64,000 nt of DNA from CAVREM01 sp963728825 (GTDB lineage Bacteria; Acidobacteriota; Vicinamibacteria; Vicinamibacterales; CAVVIG01), in the NCBI GenBank assembly GCA_963728825.1, contig CAVSLA010000004.1, positions 930,001 to 994,000 on the forward strand, written 5' to 3'. Both the position numbers and the translations under genes were made by a program. Shown in pieces: positions 8,273-16,207 of this stretch. Within the stretch, counting starts at the first letter, position 1; each line of letters opens with the position of its first letter. The notes beneath the pieces are model-generated. The model was not told the DNA's origin and searched no databases. It was given only the letters and a program-made list of their open reading frames with translations.

Positions 8273-8842
8273 CTACTTGCGGAGCGGCGCATTCAGCGTC
8301 TTCAGGCGTGCGGCGATATCGGCGCCGGAAGTGGCCGGACTCACTTTCTTGTCGATGTCCGCAATGCGTCCATCCGGGCCGATGTAGAACGTCCAGCGAT
8401 TGGCGACCTCCCCGAGCATGAACTTGCTGTAATCCGCCAGCACGCCGTAGCTGCGCGCCGTCGCCTTGGTCGGATCGGCGAGAATCGGGAAGTCGGCGTC
8501 TTCCTTCTTCGCAAACGCCGTGTTGTCTTCGAGGGTGTCGACGCTGATCATGAAGTGAGCGACGTCGAACTGACGGATGATGGGGCCGCTCTCACGGAGC
8601 GCCCTGCATTCGGCCGTTCAACCGGCGGTGAACGCTTTGGGGAACCAGGCCAGGACGACGAACTTGCCTTTGAGCTTGGCCAGCGAGTAGGTCTGGCCGT
8701 CGCTGGCTTGCAGCGTGAAATCGGGCGCGCGATCGCCGATTTTCAGTTCCGGCTGTCCCGCGACTGGCTGCTGCGCACTGACAGCTATCGACGAGGCGGT
8801 CACGACAGCCGCTATCGACAGGATGTAAATCAGCTGTTTCAT
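8273..8842 (-). CDS. selenocysteine-containing peroxiredoxin (PrxQ/BCP-like), UGA-decoded
   Basis: Read through one in-frame TGA (8620-8618), this is a single 189-aa thioredoxin-fold protein. It has a signal peptide (residues 1-23), KIGDRAPDFTLQASDG, FVVLAWFPKAFTAG, then U75 followed by TAECRALRES, and the C-terminal RWTFYIGPDG. Peroxiredoxins of the PrxQ/BCP class have Cys exactly where UGA falls, with the second Cys five residues or so later; here that is Cys79. Both halves are in the same frame with no other stop, and the 22 codons after UGA continue the family sequence. A hairpin fitting the bacterial SECIS rule follows. Predicted role: exported peroxide reduction. The alternative is a Cys-to-stop nonsense mutation. 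Confidence 0.78.
8583..8604 (-). promoter_or_regulatory. bSECIS-like hairpin for UGA recoding
   Basis: On the coding strand, GGGCGCTC (8604-8597) pairs with GAGC-G-GCCC (8591-8583) as eight base pairs with one bulged G, closing a five-base loop CGTGA (8596-8592). The loop lies 22-26 bases after the UGA. The published bacterial SECIS rule asks for an apical loop about 16-37 bases after UGA, a stem of at least 4 bp and a G in the first two loop positions; this hairpin meets all three. The fold was done by hand. Confidence 0.6.
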
Positions 8843-8939
8843 CCCATCCTCCTGACGCTACCGTAGCACGAAAAACACCGTCAGGAAAACCCGAGAACAC
8901 GAAAATCAGAAAAGCAAAATGCGTCGGAGTTCATTCGAG

Positions 8940-9368
8940 TCATCGTTGCCGCATTTGGTCCGTGACGATGCCGACACGCTGCACCCCCGCACCTTTCGCC
9001 GCATCGATCACCTGCACAATCTCCCTGTAGCGAAGCGTCGACGCGCCGGCGATGAACATGGTCTTGTCGTGACGACTATCGTAAATTGAGCGCAGCCGCC
9101 CTTCCAGGTCTGACAGTTCAACTCGTTGCTGGTTGATCGCCAGCTGCCGGTCGGCGGTGTACTCGAGCATGATGTGAGCGGTGGGCGCGACGTCAGGATG
9201 CGCCGTCTGCGCCGGGAGATCCGCGTCGAGGCTCCGCTGGGCGAGCGGCAGCGTCGCCATGAAGATCACGAGCAGCACCAGGAGCACGTCGATGAGCGGC
9301 GTCACGTTCAGGTCGGAGGTCGGACGCCCCGCGGTCGTGAAAGCAGGCTTCATGTTCGTTATAGACAC
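8940..9368 (-). CDS. biopolymer transport protein ExbD/TolR family
   Basis: A 142-aa protein with the ExbD architecture: short cytoplasmic N-terminus, SDLNVTPLIDVLLVLLVIFM (about residues 18-37) with the conserved transmembrane Asp that carries protons, then a periplasmic domain with TMFIAGASTLRYREIVQVIDAA. ExbD works with ExbB and TonB (TolR with TolQ) to energise outer-membrane transport. Neither partner is adjacent, so this is an orphan copy. Start is GTG 9368 or ATG 9353 (residue 6); sequence does not decide. Confidence 0.88.
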   Translation of the reverse strand: MSITNMKPAFTTAGRPTSDLNVTPLIDVLLVLLVIFMATLPLAQRSLDADLPAQTAHPDVAPTAHIMLEYTADRQLAINQQRVELSDLEGRLRSIYDSRHDKTMFIAGASTLRYREIVQVIDAAKGAGVQRVGIVTDQMRQR

Positions 9369-9532
9369 CGCGCTGGTCGATCCGGCTCCCAGGGGTGATC
9401 AGAGACTGGATACTCGAGCAGCGAATCGGCTCAGGTTGGACCGACAACGAACCTGTGCGTCGGTGACGCAAAACGTAACCGCGTTGTGAGAAGAATGCTC
9501 GGTGCTGCAGCAAGGGCAGCGGCACGTGATTT

Positions 9533-9883
9533 GTGAAACAAGATCAGGTGCCTGACACACAGCGTCGGCGAAGCGCACAGCAACTGTGGATGCTTCCGGT
9601 GTTCGCCCTCGTATCGCCGCCGATCGTCTTGGTGCTTGCGCTCGTTTCCCGGGCGCCGCTGAGCCTCCGCCTGCTCGAAGCGTACTGGCTGCTCGGTCTG
9701 CTGGCCCCTGCCCTGGGTCTGGCGACTCTGGCCATTCAGGTGATCCAATGGGTGACGACGCGGGTGGAGTTCGAGCCCGGGACGATGAGCCGACGGCGCG
9801 TGACGGTGTTCGCCGGGTTGGCCGTCGTTTCACCCGTGTGGCTGATCGTGATGTTTTTCGTTGTCGCCGGCTTCAATCGCTAA
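9533..9883 (+). CDS. small membrane protein, three predicted helices
   Basis: A 116-aa protein with hydrophobic segments at about residues 22-42, 48-70 and 93-113 and no recognisable motif. The GTG start at 9533 places MKQDQVPDTQ at the N-terminus. The DNA there (ATCAGGTGCCTGACAC) looks like a dispersed repeat I associate with related genomes, so the true start may be ATG 9590 (MLPVFALVS), giving 97 aa. No ribosome site is convincing for either. Confidence 0.5.
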   Translation: MKQDQVPDTQRRRSAQQLWMLPVFALVSPPIVLVLALVSRAPLSLRLLEAYWLLGLLAPALGLATLAIQVIQWVTTRVEFEPGTMSRRRVTVFAGLAVVSPVWLIVMFFVVAGFNR

Positions 9884-9940
9884 GCGAGCCGTAGCCGTCA
9901 TCAGGTTCCTGAGCCTGATTGCGACGTGCGAAATGGCAGC

Positions 9941-10528
9941 TTACGGTTTATACGACTTCCGGACCGTCGCCAGCTTGACTGGCTTTTCGCCGTAGTCGTC
10001 GATCTGCACCCCGGTTGGTTCTCCCGGCCTGACCCGCGCCGCCGGAGACATCACACCGGTGCCGAGGCCGATGGCGTCGACCTCGAGCAGAATGACCGCC
10101 AGCTCGTATCCCTCTCGCGGTTTGGCGTCGACGCTGCCGCCGCCGACGAAGAACAGGGGGCTGTCGGTCACGACCGAGATCGTGCGTCCTTTGGCGGTCG
10201 GCTGCTGACGTGCCCACCGCGCGGCGACCTTCCGTCCGCTCATCTCGACGAAGCCGACCTGCGGTGCCTTGCGGAGAATCGGCAGGAATCCCTGAAACCC
10301 GCCCGTCTTCAGCGCTTCCTCCATCATCGTGCGGTCGCGCTCGGCGGTGTACTGCTCGATACGAATCGTCACAATCGCCGTCGAGCCGGCGCCCTGTCCG
10401 CTCACCTGGGCGTTGGCCTCGAAGGTTTCGGGCGGCTTGGTGGACGACAGCTGCCCGAGCCCGGGGCGTGGTATCAGTAAGAGTCCGCCTGCCAGCCAGC
10501 ACGCACAGATCATCGAAATGGGTCGCAT
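9941..10528 (-). CDS. secreted protein of unknown function (Acidobacteriota family)
   Basis: A 195-aa protein with a signal peptide (residues 1-25, ending GLGQ). The mature domain begins VTIRIEQYTAERDRTMMEEAL and contains GFLPILRKAPQVGFVEMSG, ISVVTDSPLFFVGGG and YELAVILLEVD. This order recurs in unnamed secreted proteins of Acidobacteriota that I recall without a function. ATG 10528 is chosen because the signal peptide starts there; the longer frame to 10597 adds an unlikely polar leader. No operon partner. Confidence 0.68.
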   Translation of the reverse strand: MRPISMICACWLAGGLLLIPRPGLGQLSSTKPPETFEANAQVSGQGAGSTAIVTIRIEQYTAERDRTMMEEALKTGGFQGFLPILRKAPQVGFVEMSGRKVAARWARQQPTAKGRTISVVTDSPLFFVGGGSVDAKPREGYELAVILLEVDAIGLGTGVMSPAARVRPGEPTGVQIDDYGEKPVKLATVRKSYKP

Positions 10529-11156
10529 AGGTTTCGGCCTCGTGAGTTCGCTTCGGGCATCGTGCAAGGGCGGTGCCTCAGAAACGACCGTTCCCAAGCC
10601 CTGAACCGGTCAGAATTCACCGCAGACCGTGAGCGCTCCCCGCAGGCGGTGAGCTTCGCTAAGGTTCGGTGTCGGGGGCGGCACTGACGCTGCGGCAAAT
10701 CAGCATTGGCGAATCGAAAGTTCTACCGGCGTCTGCGCGGGCCCGATCGTGGTCGCGATCGATGGTCTGACATTGAAAGGCGTGGGCACCGCAGCGGCGC
10801 CCACGTCAGAACGCGATTGTCGATGTTCAGATGACATTCGGGACCCGCGCGGATCTGCGGTCGCTGACCTCCGGTGCTGTCGCTTGCGATGCAACGGTGC
10901 TGGTGCGCGGGACCAGCGGCATCGCCTGCCCACAGTGATTCAGTCGTCGCGAGTTGCAAGGGTCGATGGCTGAGCGCCTGCCGGGATTTCGGCCACGGTG
11001 TCGTTGCAGAGTAGGACTCGGGTGTGTCCGCGCCGTCCCAATCTGGCACACGCCGTGTCCGCGTTCGTTGACATCCCTACCGAAAATGGCGCGGGTTTTC
11101 CTAAGGCAAACGGCTTGCTCCGGTGATCGGCAACCGTGGACAAGCCGGATATTCTC
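10529..11156. other. 628-bp stretch with no supported gene
   Basis: Several short overlapping open frames exist on both strands, but none has a plausible ribosome site together with protein-like sequence. One stretch on the plus strand (about 10825-10940) reads like a remnant of a secreted-protein domain (MTFGTRADLRSLTSGAVA) without a start or continuation. I see no hairpin, tRNA or repeat. It may be decayed coding sequence. Confidence 0.45.
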
Positions 11157-11315
11157 ATGTCGCAGGTGGTCTCGGTCTGCCCGTCGTGTGGGCTGACGAG
11201 CGCCGACAGCCCTCACGCCACAAGCGAGCAGTGCATTCGGGCGCTCGAAGCTGAGATCCAGCGGCTCTCGGCGCTCCTCAACCACGTCAAGCGCGCACCC
11301 AAGAAAAAGAAGTAA
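11157..11315 (+). CDS. 52-aa protein with a CxxC knuckle and basic tail
   Basis: A short gene reading MSQVVSVCPSCGLTS at the start, then a helical stretch with regular leucines (CIRALEAEIQRLSALLNHV) and a Lys-rich end RAPKKKK. CPSCG is half of a zinc ribbon, so a dimer or a partner could complete a four-Cys site. It has open coding character over its whole length and is followed by a normal gap. No ribosome site is obvious before ATG 11157. Function unknown. Confidence 0.5.
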   Translation: MSQVVSVCPSCGLTSADSPHATSEQCIRALEAEIQRLSALLNHVKRAPKKKK

Positions 11316-11446
11316 GCCGGAATTGGCTGTCAGCGGCCGCTAGCCCCGACGGTAGAATGGCGCACCACGCTGGAGCGCCGGTCGCATCACGTCAAAACGT
11401 GCGCTTCAGCTATTGGGGAATTGTGCTGATGACAAGGAGTAGCTGC

Positions 11447-12709
11447 ATGCTGCCGATGATGCGCTCTGTACGGCTGATGTCTTGCGCGGTTGCAGCCGGT
11501 GTGGCGATTGGTGGCTGTCAAGACACGCGGCCGCCCGAGGCGGCTTCGTCGAGCGCCCCGGCGTCAACCAGTTCCACTGGCTCCGTTACGAAGAAACCCG
11601 CGACGGATCTCGAACAGCTTGCCGAACGTCTCGTCAACCAGAGCGCCGGCATCAGGGAAGGGGAGCTCGTGCTGGTTTCTGGCGGAGCGGCAGACCAGGA
11701 GCTGCTCGAGAACATCGCCGTCCATGTCCGCAAGGTGGGTGCGTTCCCGCAGGTGGTCCTCAGCAGCGACCGGATGGCGAAGCGTTTGTTCTTCGACGTC
11801 CCCGACAAGTTCGATGGCCAAGCCGACGTCCTGGGACTGAAGGTGGCCGAGAACTTCAACGCCGTCATCGCCGTCACGAGCAACCTGGAGGAAGGCGTGT
11901 TCGCCGGCGCCGATCCCAAGCGTCAAGCCGTCCGCGCTAAAACGAGCCTGCCGGTCACGGAAACATTCCTGAAACGCAAGGTGAAACAGGTCGAGGTCGG
12001 CAACGGCCTGTATCCGACTGCCTGGCGCGCCCGACGTCTGGGGATGACCGACGACGAGCTGAGGACGACGTTCTGGGAAGGCGTCAACGTGGACTACACC
12101 AGCCTCGCGGCGCGCGCCCAAGAAGTCAGGAAGATCGTCGGCATCGGCGGGGAGATTCAGATCAGAGATTCTCACGGTACTGACTTGCGAGTCCGCGTGA
12201 ACGGTCGCTCTGTTCAAACCAGCGATGGCATCATCACGTCCGAAGAGGCGCAGGCGGGCGGTGCGGCGGTCAGCGTCTACCTGCCGGCGGGCGAGGTCTA
12301 CATGACGCCGGTCGCAGGCACCGCGGAAGGAAAGGTCGTGCGGCCCCGAGAGTACTTCGAAGGACAGGAAATACAGAACCTGACGTTGACGTTTGCGGCG
12401 GGCAAGTTGACGGCGATGACGGGTTCTGGGCCCGGGTTCGCGCCGTTCAAGGCCTTGTATGACGCGGCCGGCGAGGGTAAAGACGTGTTCGCGGTGATTG
12501 ACTTCGGGATCAACCCGAACGTCAAGCTCCCCGTTGCCAGCGCCGTGGGCAATTGGGTCCCCGCTGGGACGATTACCATCGGCATGGGGAACAACCTGTG
12601 GGCCGGCGGCGACAACAAGAGCGGCTACGCCTACTACGTCTCCCTTCCCGGTACCACAGTCACGCTGGACGGAAAGCCGATTATCGAGAGCGGACAACTC
12701 AAGATCTGA
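11447..12709 (+). CDS. M29 (thermophilic aminopeptidase)-like lipoprotein, probably without the metal site
   Basis: A 420-aa protein with a lipoprotein signal (residues 1-24, ending AIGGC). After a Ser/Thr/Pro linker comes an M29-type fold: NQSAGIREGELVLVSGG, GMTDDELRTTFWEGVNVDY, YMTPVAGTAEGKVV, FAVIDFGINPNVK and GTITIGMGNNLWAGGDN. Active M29 peptidases have His residues in the last two regions; here I see Thr in GTITIG and Tyr/Val in YAYYVSL, so two or more ligands appear lost. ATG 11447 has AAGGAG (11434-11439) seven bases upstream. It is probably co-transcribed with the short membrane gene at 12725. Confidence 0.75.
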   Translation: MLPMMRSVRLMSCAVAAGVAIGGCQDTRPPEAASSSAPASTSSTGSVTKKPATDLEQLAERLVNQSAGIREGELVLVSGGAADQELLENIAVHVRKVGAFPQVVLSSDRMAKRLFFDVPDKFDGQADVLGLKVAENFNAVIAVTSNLEEGVFAGADPKRQAVRAKTSLPVTETFLKRKVKQVEVGNGLYPTAWRARRLGMTDDELRTTFWEGVNVDYTSLAARAQEVRKIVGIGGEIQIRDSHGTDLRVRVNGRSVQTSDGIITSEEAQAGGAAVSVYLPAGEVYMTPVAGTAEGKVVRPREYFEGQEIQNLTLTFAAGKLTAMTGSGPGFAPFKALYDAAGEGKDVFAVIDFGINPNVKLPVASAVGNWVPAGTITIGMGNNLWAGGDNKSGYAYYVSLPGTTVTLDGKPIIESGQLKI

Positions 12710-12724
12710 ATGAGGTAGTGGACG

Positions 12725-12880
12725 ATGGCCTTGATGATTCGGCGTAACGCAGGAATGCTCGTCCTCGGGATTTGGCTGATTCTTTATGGCATCGCCGGAA
12801 TCATGCCGCTCGGCCTGCCGGCTCCCCTGATGTCCGTGCTCGCGCTGCTGGCAGGTGTCCTGATTCTGACAGGACGATAA
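12725..12880 (+). CDS. 51-aa membrane protein, two helices
   Basis: A short gene beginning MALMIRRNAGMLVLGIWLIL. Two hydrophobic segments (about residues 11-29 and 34-49) are joined by GIMPLGLPAP, a common layout for very small membrane proteins of the 'DUF3096-like' kind; that label is a guess. It starts 15 bases after the M29-like lipoprotein stop, so it is likely in the same transcript. No enzymatic residues. Confidence 0.55.
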   Translation: MALMIRRNAGMLVLGIWLILYGIAGIMPLGLPAPLMSVLALLAGVLILTGR

Positions 12881-12931
12881 AAAGAGCACTCACCGAGTTA
12901 CCTGCCGTTCAAAGAATTGCCACGACCGAAG

Positions 12932-13342
12932 TCAGAGAATGCGGATTGGTCCCCGGCGCTCTTTGGCCAGAGTACTGAAGAGCGTCTCCCACCCGTCCCG
13001 CACTGCGCTGCATCTGGCGCCGATGCATGGCGGCCAGCCATGGATCAGAAAACCCGGTCCCCCGTCGTCAACAAAGATGATGTTCTTCTTTGTGGTGTAG
13101 TGTCTGCACGTTGCGGGAAGTGGCAGCCGTAGACCGGGAGTTCTGCGTTGGACGTTGAACGTGACATCCCGTCCGCCAGCCTGGTAGTCAACGACCTCCC
13201 ACCGCACTTCGAGTCCCTGAACCTTTGAAAAATGTCCGAGGTCGTGGCTGGTGCCGCGTTCTGTCGACAGCGAAAGGCGCTGGGCTCCTGCCATCACCGT
13301 GAGGCTGCCGCTCTGCAGGTGATAGGTCAGGTAAATCGCCAT
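12932..13342 (-). CDS. hypothetical protein translationally coupled to the Lys/Arg-rich gene
   Basis: A 136-aa protein with no recognisable domain; it has seven or so beta-like stretches (MAIYLTYHLQSGSLTVMAG, VQGLEVRWEVVDYQAGG, KKNIIFVDDGGPG). Its ATG (13342-13340) overlaps the TGA of the upstream gene as TGATG, so translation is almost certainly coupled. There is no signal peptide or membrane segment. The partner is a basic, nucleic-acid-binding-like protein. Confidence 0.55.
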   Translation of the reverse strand: MAIYLTYHLQSGSLTVMAGAQRLSLSTERGTSHDLGHFSKVQGLEVRWEVVDYQAGGRDVTFNVQRRTPGLRLPLPATCRHYTTKKNIIFVDDGGPGFLIHGWPPCIGARCSAVRDGWETLFSTLAKERRGPIRIL

Positions 13343-13722
13343 CAGCCCCCGGCCTTGAGTTTGGCCCACCGCTTTTTCTGCGCATCGGAGATGGCTTTTC
13401 TTGCCTTCGCGGACAACTTGCGCCGGGGGGAGGCTCCGGAGGCCGTGGCGCGAGCCCCCATCGCTTGCCTGCCTGGCGCTTTTTCACCGCGCTTGCGGCC
13501 GCGCCGCCTGATGGTGCCAGCGAGTTGACCGAGCATCTCACTGGCAGTATCGCGGATCTGTTCGAGCTGCTTGGCGACATTCTGCCGTTGCCCAAGCCAG
13601 CCCTCGGCTTTGGCCTTCGCGGTGCCAAGTAACCGCCCCAAGTCCTCCGCAAAATCTTCAATCTTGCTGGTTGTCGTGGGAGCCTGGCTTGCACTAACCT
13701 GACGCCGACCTCGCTTCGCCAT
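13342..13722 (-). CDS. Lys/Arg/Ala-rich protein, possibly DNA-binding
   Basis: A 126-aa basic protein. Residues 20-75 form an amphipathic helix-rich region (KIEDFAEDLGRLLGTAKAKAEG, QNVAKQLEQIRDTASEML), then RRRGRKRGEKAPGRQ, and the C-terminus ends RRKLSAKARKAISDAQKKRW. The last motif is a common C-terminal basic element of small bacterial proteins that look histone H1-like. GGAGGA precedes the ATG, and a 12-bp inverted repeat (13733-13769) sits right before it. Coupled to the next gene by TGATG. Confidence 0.6.
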   Translation of the reverse strand: MAKRGRRQVSASQAPTTTSKIEDFAEDLGRLLGTAKAKAEGWLGQRQNVAKQLEQIRDTASEMLGQLAGTIRRRGRKRGEKAPGRQAMGARATASGASPRRKLSAKARKAISDAQKKRWAKLKAGG

Positions 13723-13732
13723 GAGTCCTCCG

Positions 13733-13769
13733 TCGCTCCTACTTACTTAGCTCCATGAAGTAGGAGCGA
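13733..13769 (-). promoter_or_regulatory. 12-bp perfect hairpin in the leader of the 13722 operon
   Basis: TCGCTCCTACTT (13733-13744) and AAGTAGGAGCGA (13758-13769) are perfect inverted copies with a 13-base loop. In the minus-strand transcript the stem ends directly before CGGAGGACTC-ATG. It could be an operator or an RNA element that sequesters or exposes the ribosome site. Confidence 0.5.
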
Positions 13770-13878
13770 TCGTAGTCGAACACACCTGGAGAGACAATCC
13801 ACGTTACCGGGCGGGAACTTTTTGGGCGGGAGGTCGTAGGAGTCATAGGGGAGTCGTAGGGAAGGAAAGGAGCACGTC

Positions 13879-14271
13879 ATGAGCCGAACGATCGGCGCGC
13901 TGGTTCTACTCACGGCCTTGTCGCTGACCACCTCGGTGTGGGCTCACCACAACATGTCGGCGGCCTTCGACTTCAACGACCGGGTCTCGCTCTCCGGCAC
14001 CCTCACCAAGGTCGACTGGAGAAACCCGCACATCTATCTGGTCCTGGACGTCAAGCGTGATGGCGACCAGACGGAAGTCTGGTCGATTGAGGGACCGTCG
14101 CCGAGCTTCTTTCGGATCCGCGAGATCAGCAGCGACGAGTTCAAGGTGGCGATTGGCAAGACGGTCAGTGCCGAGGCCAGCCGGGCCCGCGACGGCTCCA
14201 AGTCCGGCCTGATCAGGACCATTACCCTTCCGGACGGTAAAGTCATCTCGCTGTGTCCACAGAACTGCTGA
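13879..14271 (+). CDS. DUF6152 family secreted protein (copy 1)
   Basis: A 130-aa protein with a signal peptide ending SVWA and then the DUF6152 hallmarks: AHHNMSAAFDFNDRVSLSG, LTKVDWRNPHIYLVLDV, EVWSIEGPSPSFFR and SAEASRARDGSK. The His pair right after the signal and the NPH motif are shared with the copy at 37673-38119. Function is unknown; the fold is thought to be a small beta-barrel. AAAGGAG precedes ATG 13879. The neighbouring TolB-like gene begins 51 bases downstream and may share its transcript. Confidence 0.85.
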   Translation: MSRTIGALVLLTALSLTTSVWAHHNMSAAFDFNDRVSLSGTLTKVDWRNPHIYLVLDVKRDGDQTEVWSIEGPSPSFFRIREISSDEFKVAIGKTVSAEASRARDGSKSGLIRTITLPDGKVISLCPQNC

Positions 14272-14322
14272 TCCTTGGCGCAAGAACACCGGTGGCCCAC
14301 CCGCCGTAGAAAGGGGATCCAC

Positions 14323-16176
14323 GTGACGAACTCTCCGCGCACTTCAGTCATGGTCACGGCTACCGCTCTGGCCCTCGTCGGGCTTCTGGCGCCGCGCCCC
14401 GCAGCGGGCCAGCTTCCACAAGATCCTGTGGAACGAGCTCGCTTCATTAAAGAAATCCTCCAGACGCAGGCTCGGCAGCTCACCCTCTTCGACCGTTCGG
14501 GTAAGCCCGTCAGTCAGATAGGGCCGCGCGCGATGTACAACCGGCCGGTGCTCTCGCCGGACGGCAAACGGGTGGTCGTCATCAAGAGCGATCTCGACAA
14601 GGAAACAAACGACGTCTGGATCCTCGACGTCGCAACGGGACAGGGCACACAGATTACGAGCACGCAGCCACGTGAGGGCGCCAACACGCCGGTGTGGTCT
14701 CCCGATGGCAGTCAGGTGGCGTATGTCCGGTTGAGCGAGGGGTTTCCCGCCATATACCGAAAAGCCTCGAGCGCCGCCGGCACCGAGGAGCTGTTGTACC
14801 GCCATAACGCCCCCGTCGATCTCACCGACTGGTCGATGGACGGGCGCTACTTGAGCTTTTTCTCGACGAATCTTTCGGGGGGCGCTCTCTATTCGTTGCC
14901 GACCGCGGGCACCGGGGAGCGTAAGCCGATCGAGATTCTTCGCAACACGTTTCAGCTCCGGGCGCCACGGCTTTCTCCAGACAGTCGCTTTGTCGTCTAC
15001 GTGTCGAACCCGTCGGGCCGTGAGGAAATCTACGTCCGCCCGTTCGATCCGACAGGCGCTCAAACGTCGGCCGAGCCCTGGCAGGTGTCCGACAGCGGGG
15101 GCATCGGGATGCCGATTTGGCGACGCGACGGCAAGGAGCTCTACTACCTGGGCGCGAACGGGGCCGTGATGGCGGTTGAAGTCACGACAACGCCGACGTT
15201 CAAGTTCGGTTCTCCAACAGTGCTGCTTCGTCTCTCGGCGGAAACGCCGGTCACCGCGACGATGTCCAGTGTCAGTCGCGACGGGGAACGAATCCTCATC
15301 GCGGTGCCTCCGCCGCAACTCGTGCAGCTCACAATGTTCGACCGGCAAGGCCAGATCGTGGGACGGATCGGCCAGCCCGGTCGTTATGCCATGCCCAGTT
15401 TTTCCCCTGACGGGACGCGTGTGGCAGTGCTGCGAAACGATCCCGAAACCGGAAATCGCGATGTGTGGACGTTCGACGTCGCGACTGGTCAAGGCACGGC
15501 GATTACCAACGACATCGCTCAGGACGATATGCACGTGTGGTCGCCGGATGGCAAGCAGCTCGCCTATTTTTCGCTGCGCGGCGCCGATGCCAGCCTGTAC
15601 CGAAAGGCTGCCGATGGAAAGGGCCAGGAGGAACTGTTGTTCCGCTACACACCGGGCACGTTCATGGGCCTCACCGACTGGTCTCGAGACGGAAAGTTCC
15701 TGACCTTCTTCACCGGCATCCTGGCCGTGTTGCCGGTCGCCCCGGTCGGAGTTGATGCGAAGTCCGAGCGGAAAGAGCTCGAGTGGTTGCGAGAGGAATA
15801 CGACGTCGTCCTTGGCCGGTTTTCACCTGACTCGCGCTTCCTTGCCTACCTGTCGAACGAAATCAAAGTGGACACCCTGCAGTTGTACGTGCGTCCTTTC
15901 GATGCCACCAGACCCGAAGCGCCCGGACCCGGTCCGGCTGTGCAGGTGTCTAAAGATGGAGCGACCGGGATGATCGCGTGGCGGCAGGACGGCAAGGAGC
16001 TGTACTACATGACACGCAACTGGGAGATCATGGCCGTGGAGGTGACCACCACGCCGACCTTCCAGGCCGGCGCTCCGAGACTTCTGTTCAAGGTCGCAGG
16101 CCCACTGCCAGGACCACCGGGGTCATACATCACGCGGGACGGCCAACGATTCATCCTGCCGATGCCGGCGCGTTGA
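14323..16176 (+). CDS. secreted TolB-like beta-propeller protein (PD40/WD40-like repeats)
   Basis: A 617-aa exported protein (signal peptide about residues 1-29) built from repeated LSPDGKRVVV, WSPDGSQVAYV, FSPDGTRVAVL and WSPDGKQLAYF motifs. Two halves, about 14450-15300 and 15320-16150, repeat the same order, including VWxxDVATGQGTxIT and RDGKELYY, so it is two duplicated propellers. Proteins like this scaffold contacts in the periplasm, and Acidobacteriota often fuse the same unit to Ser/Thr kinases; here the kinase is absent. GTG 14323 is chosen because AAGGGG (14311-14316) is six bases upstream. Confidence 0.82.
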   Translation: MTNSPRTSVMVTATALALVGLLAPRPAAGQLPQDPVERARFIKEILQTQARQLTLFDRSGKPVSQIGPRAMYNRPVLSPDGKRVVVIKSDLDKETNDVWILDVATGQGTQITSTQPREGANTPVWSPDGSQVAYVRLSEGFPAIYRKASSAAGTEELLYRHNAPVDLTDWSMDGRYLSFFSTNLSGGALYSLPTAGTGERKPIEILRNTFQLRAPRLSPDSRFVVYVSNPSGREEIYVRPFDPTGAQTSAEPWQVSDSGGIGMPIWRRDGKELYYLGANGAVMAVEVTTTPTFKFGSPTVLLRLSAETPVTATMSSVSRDGERILIAVPPPQLVQLTMFDRQGQIVGRIGQPGRYAMPSFSPDGTRVAVLRNDPETGNRDVWTFDVATGQGTAITNDIAQDDMHVWSPDGKQLAYFSLRGADASLYRKAADGKGQEELLFRYTPGTFMGLTDWSRDGKFLTFFTGILAVLPVAPVGVDAKSERKELEWLREEYDVVLGRFSPDSRFLAYLSNEIKVDTLQLYVRPFDATRPEAPGPGPAVQVSKDGATGMIAWRQDGKELYYMTRNWEIMAVEVTTTPTFQAGAPRLLFKVAGPLPGPPGSYITRDGQRFILPMPAR

Positions 16177-16207
16177 AGAGGGAGGGGACCGCAGTTGCGA
16201 GAGCTTG

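Noticed and set aside
8600..8640. a simple frameshift instead of UGA recoding in the peroxiredoxin
   Set aside because: Both halves are in the same frame, so no shift is needed; only one stop codon separates them.
11564..12889. 441-aa antisense frame across the M29-like gene
   Set aside because: No ribosome site or family pattern; the opposite strand has a lipoprotein signal and M29 motifs throughout.
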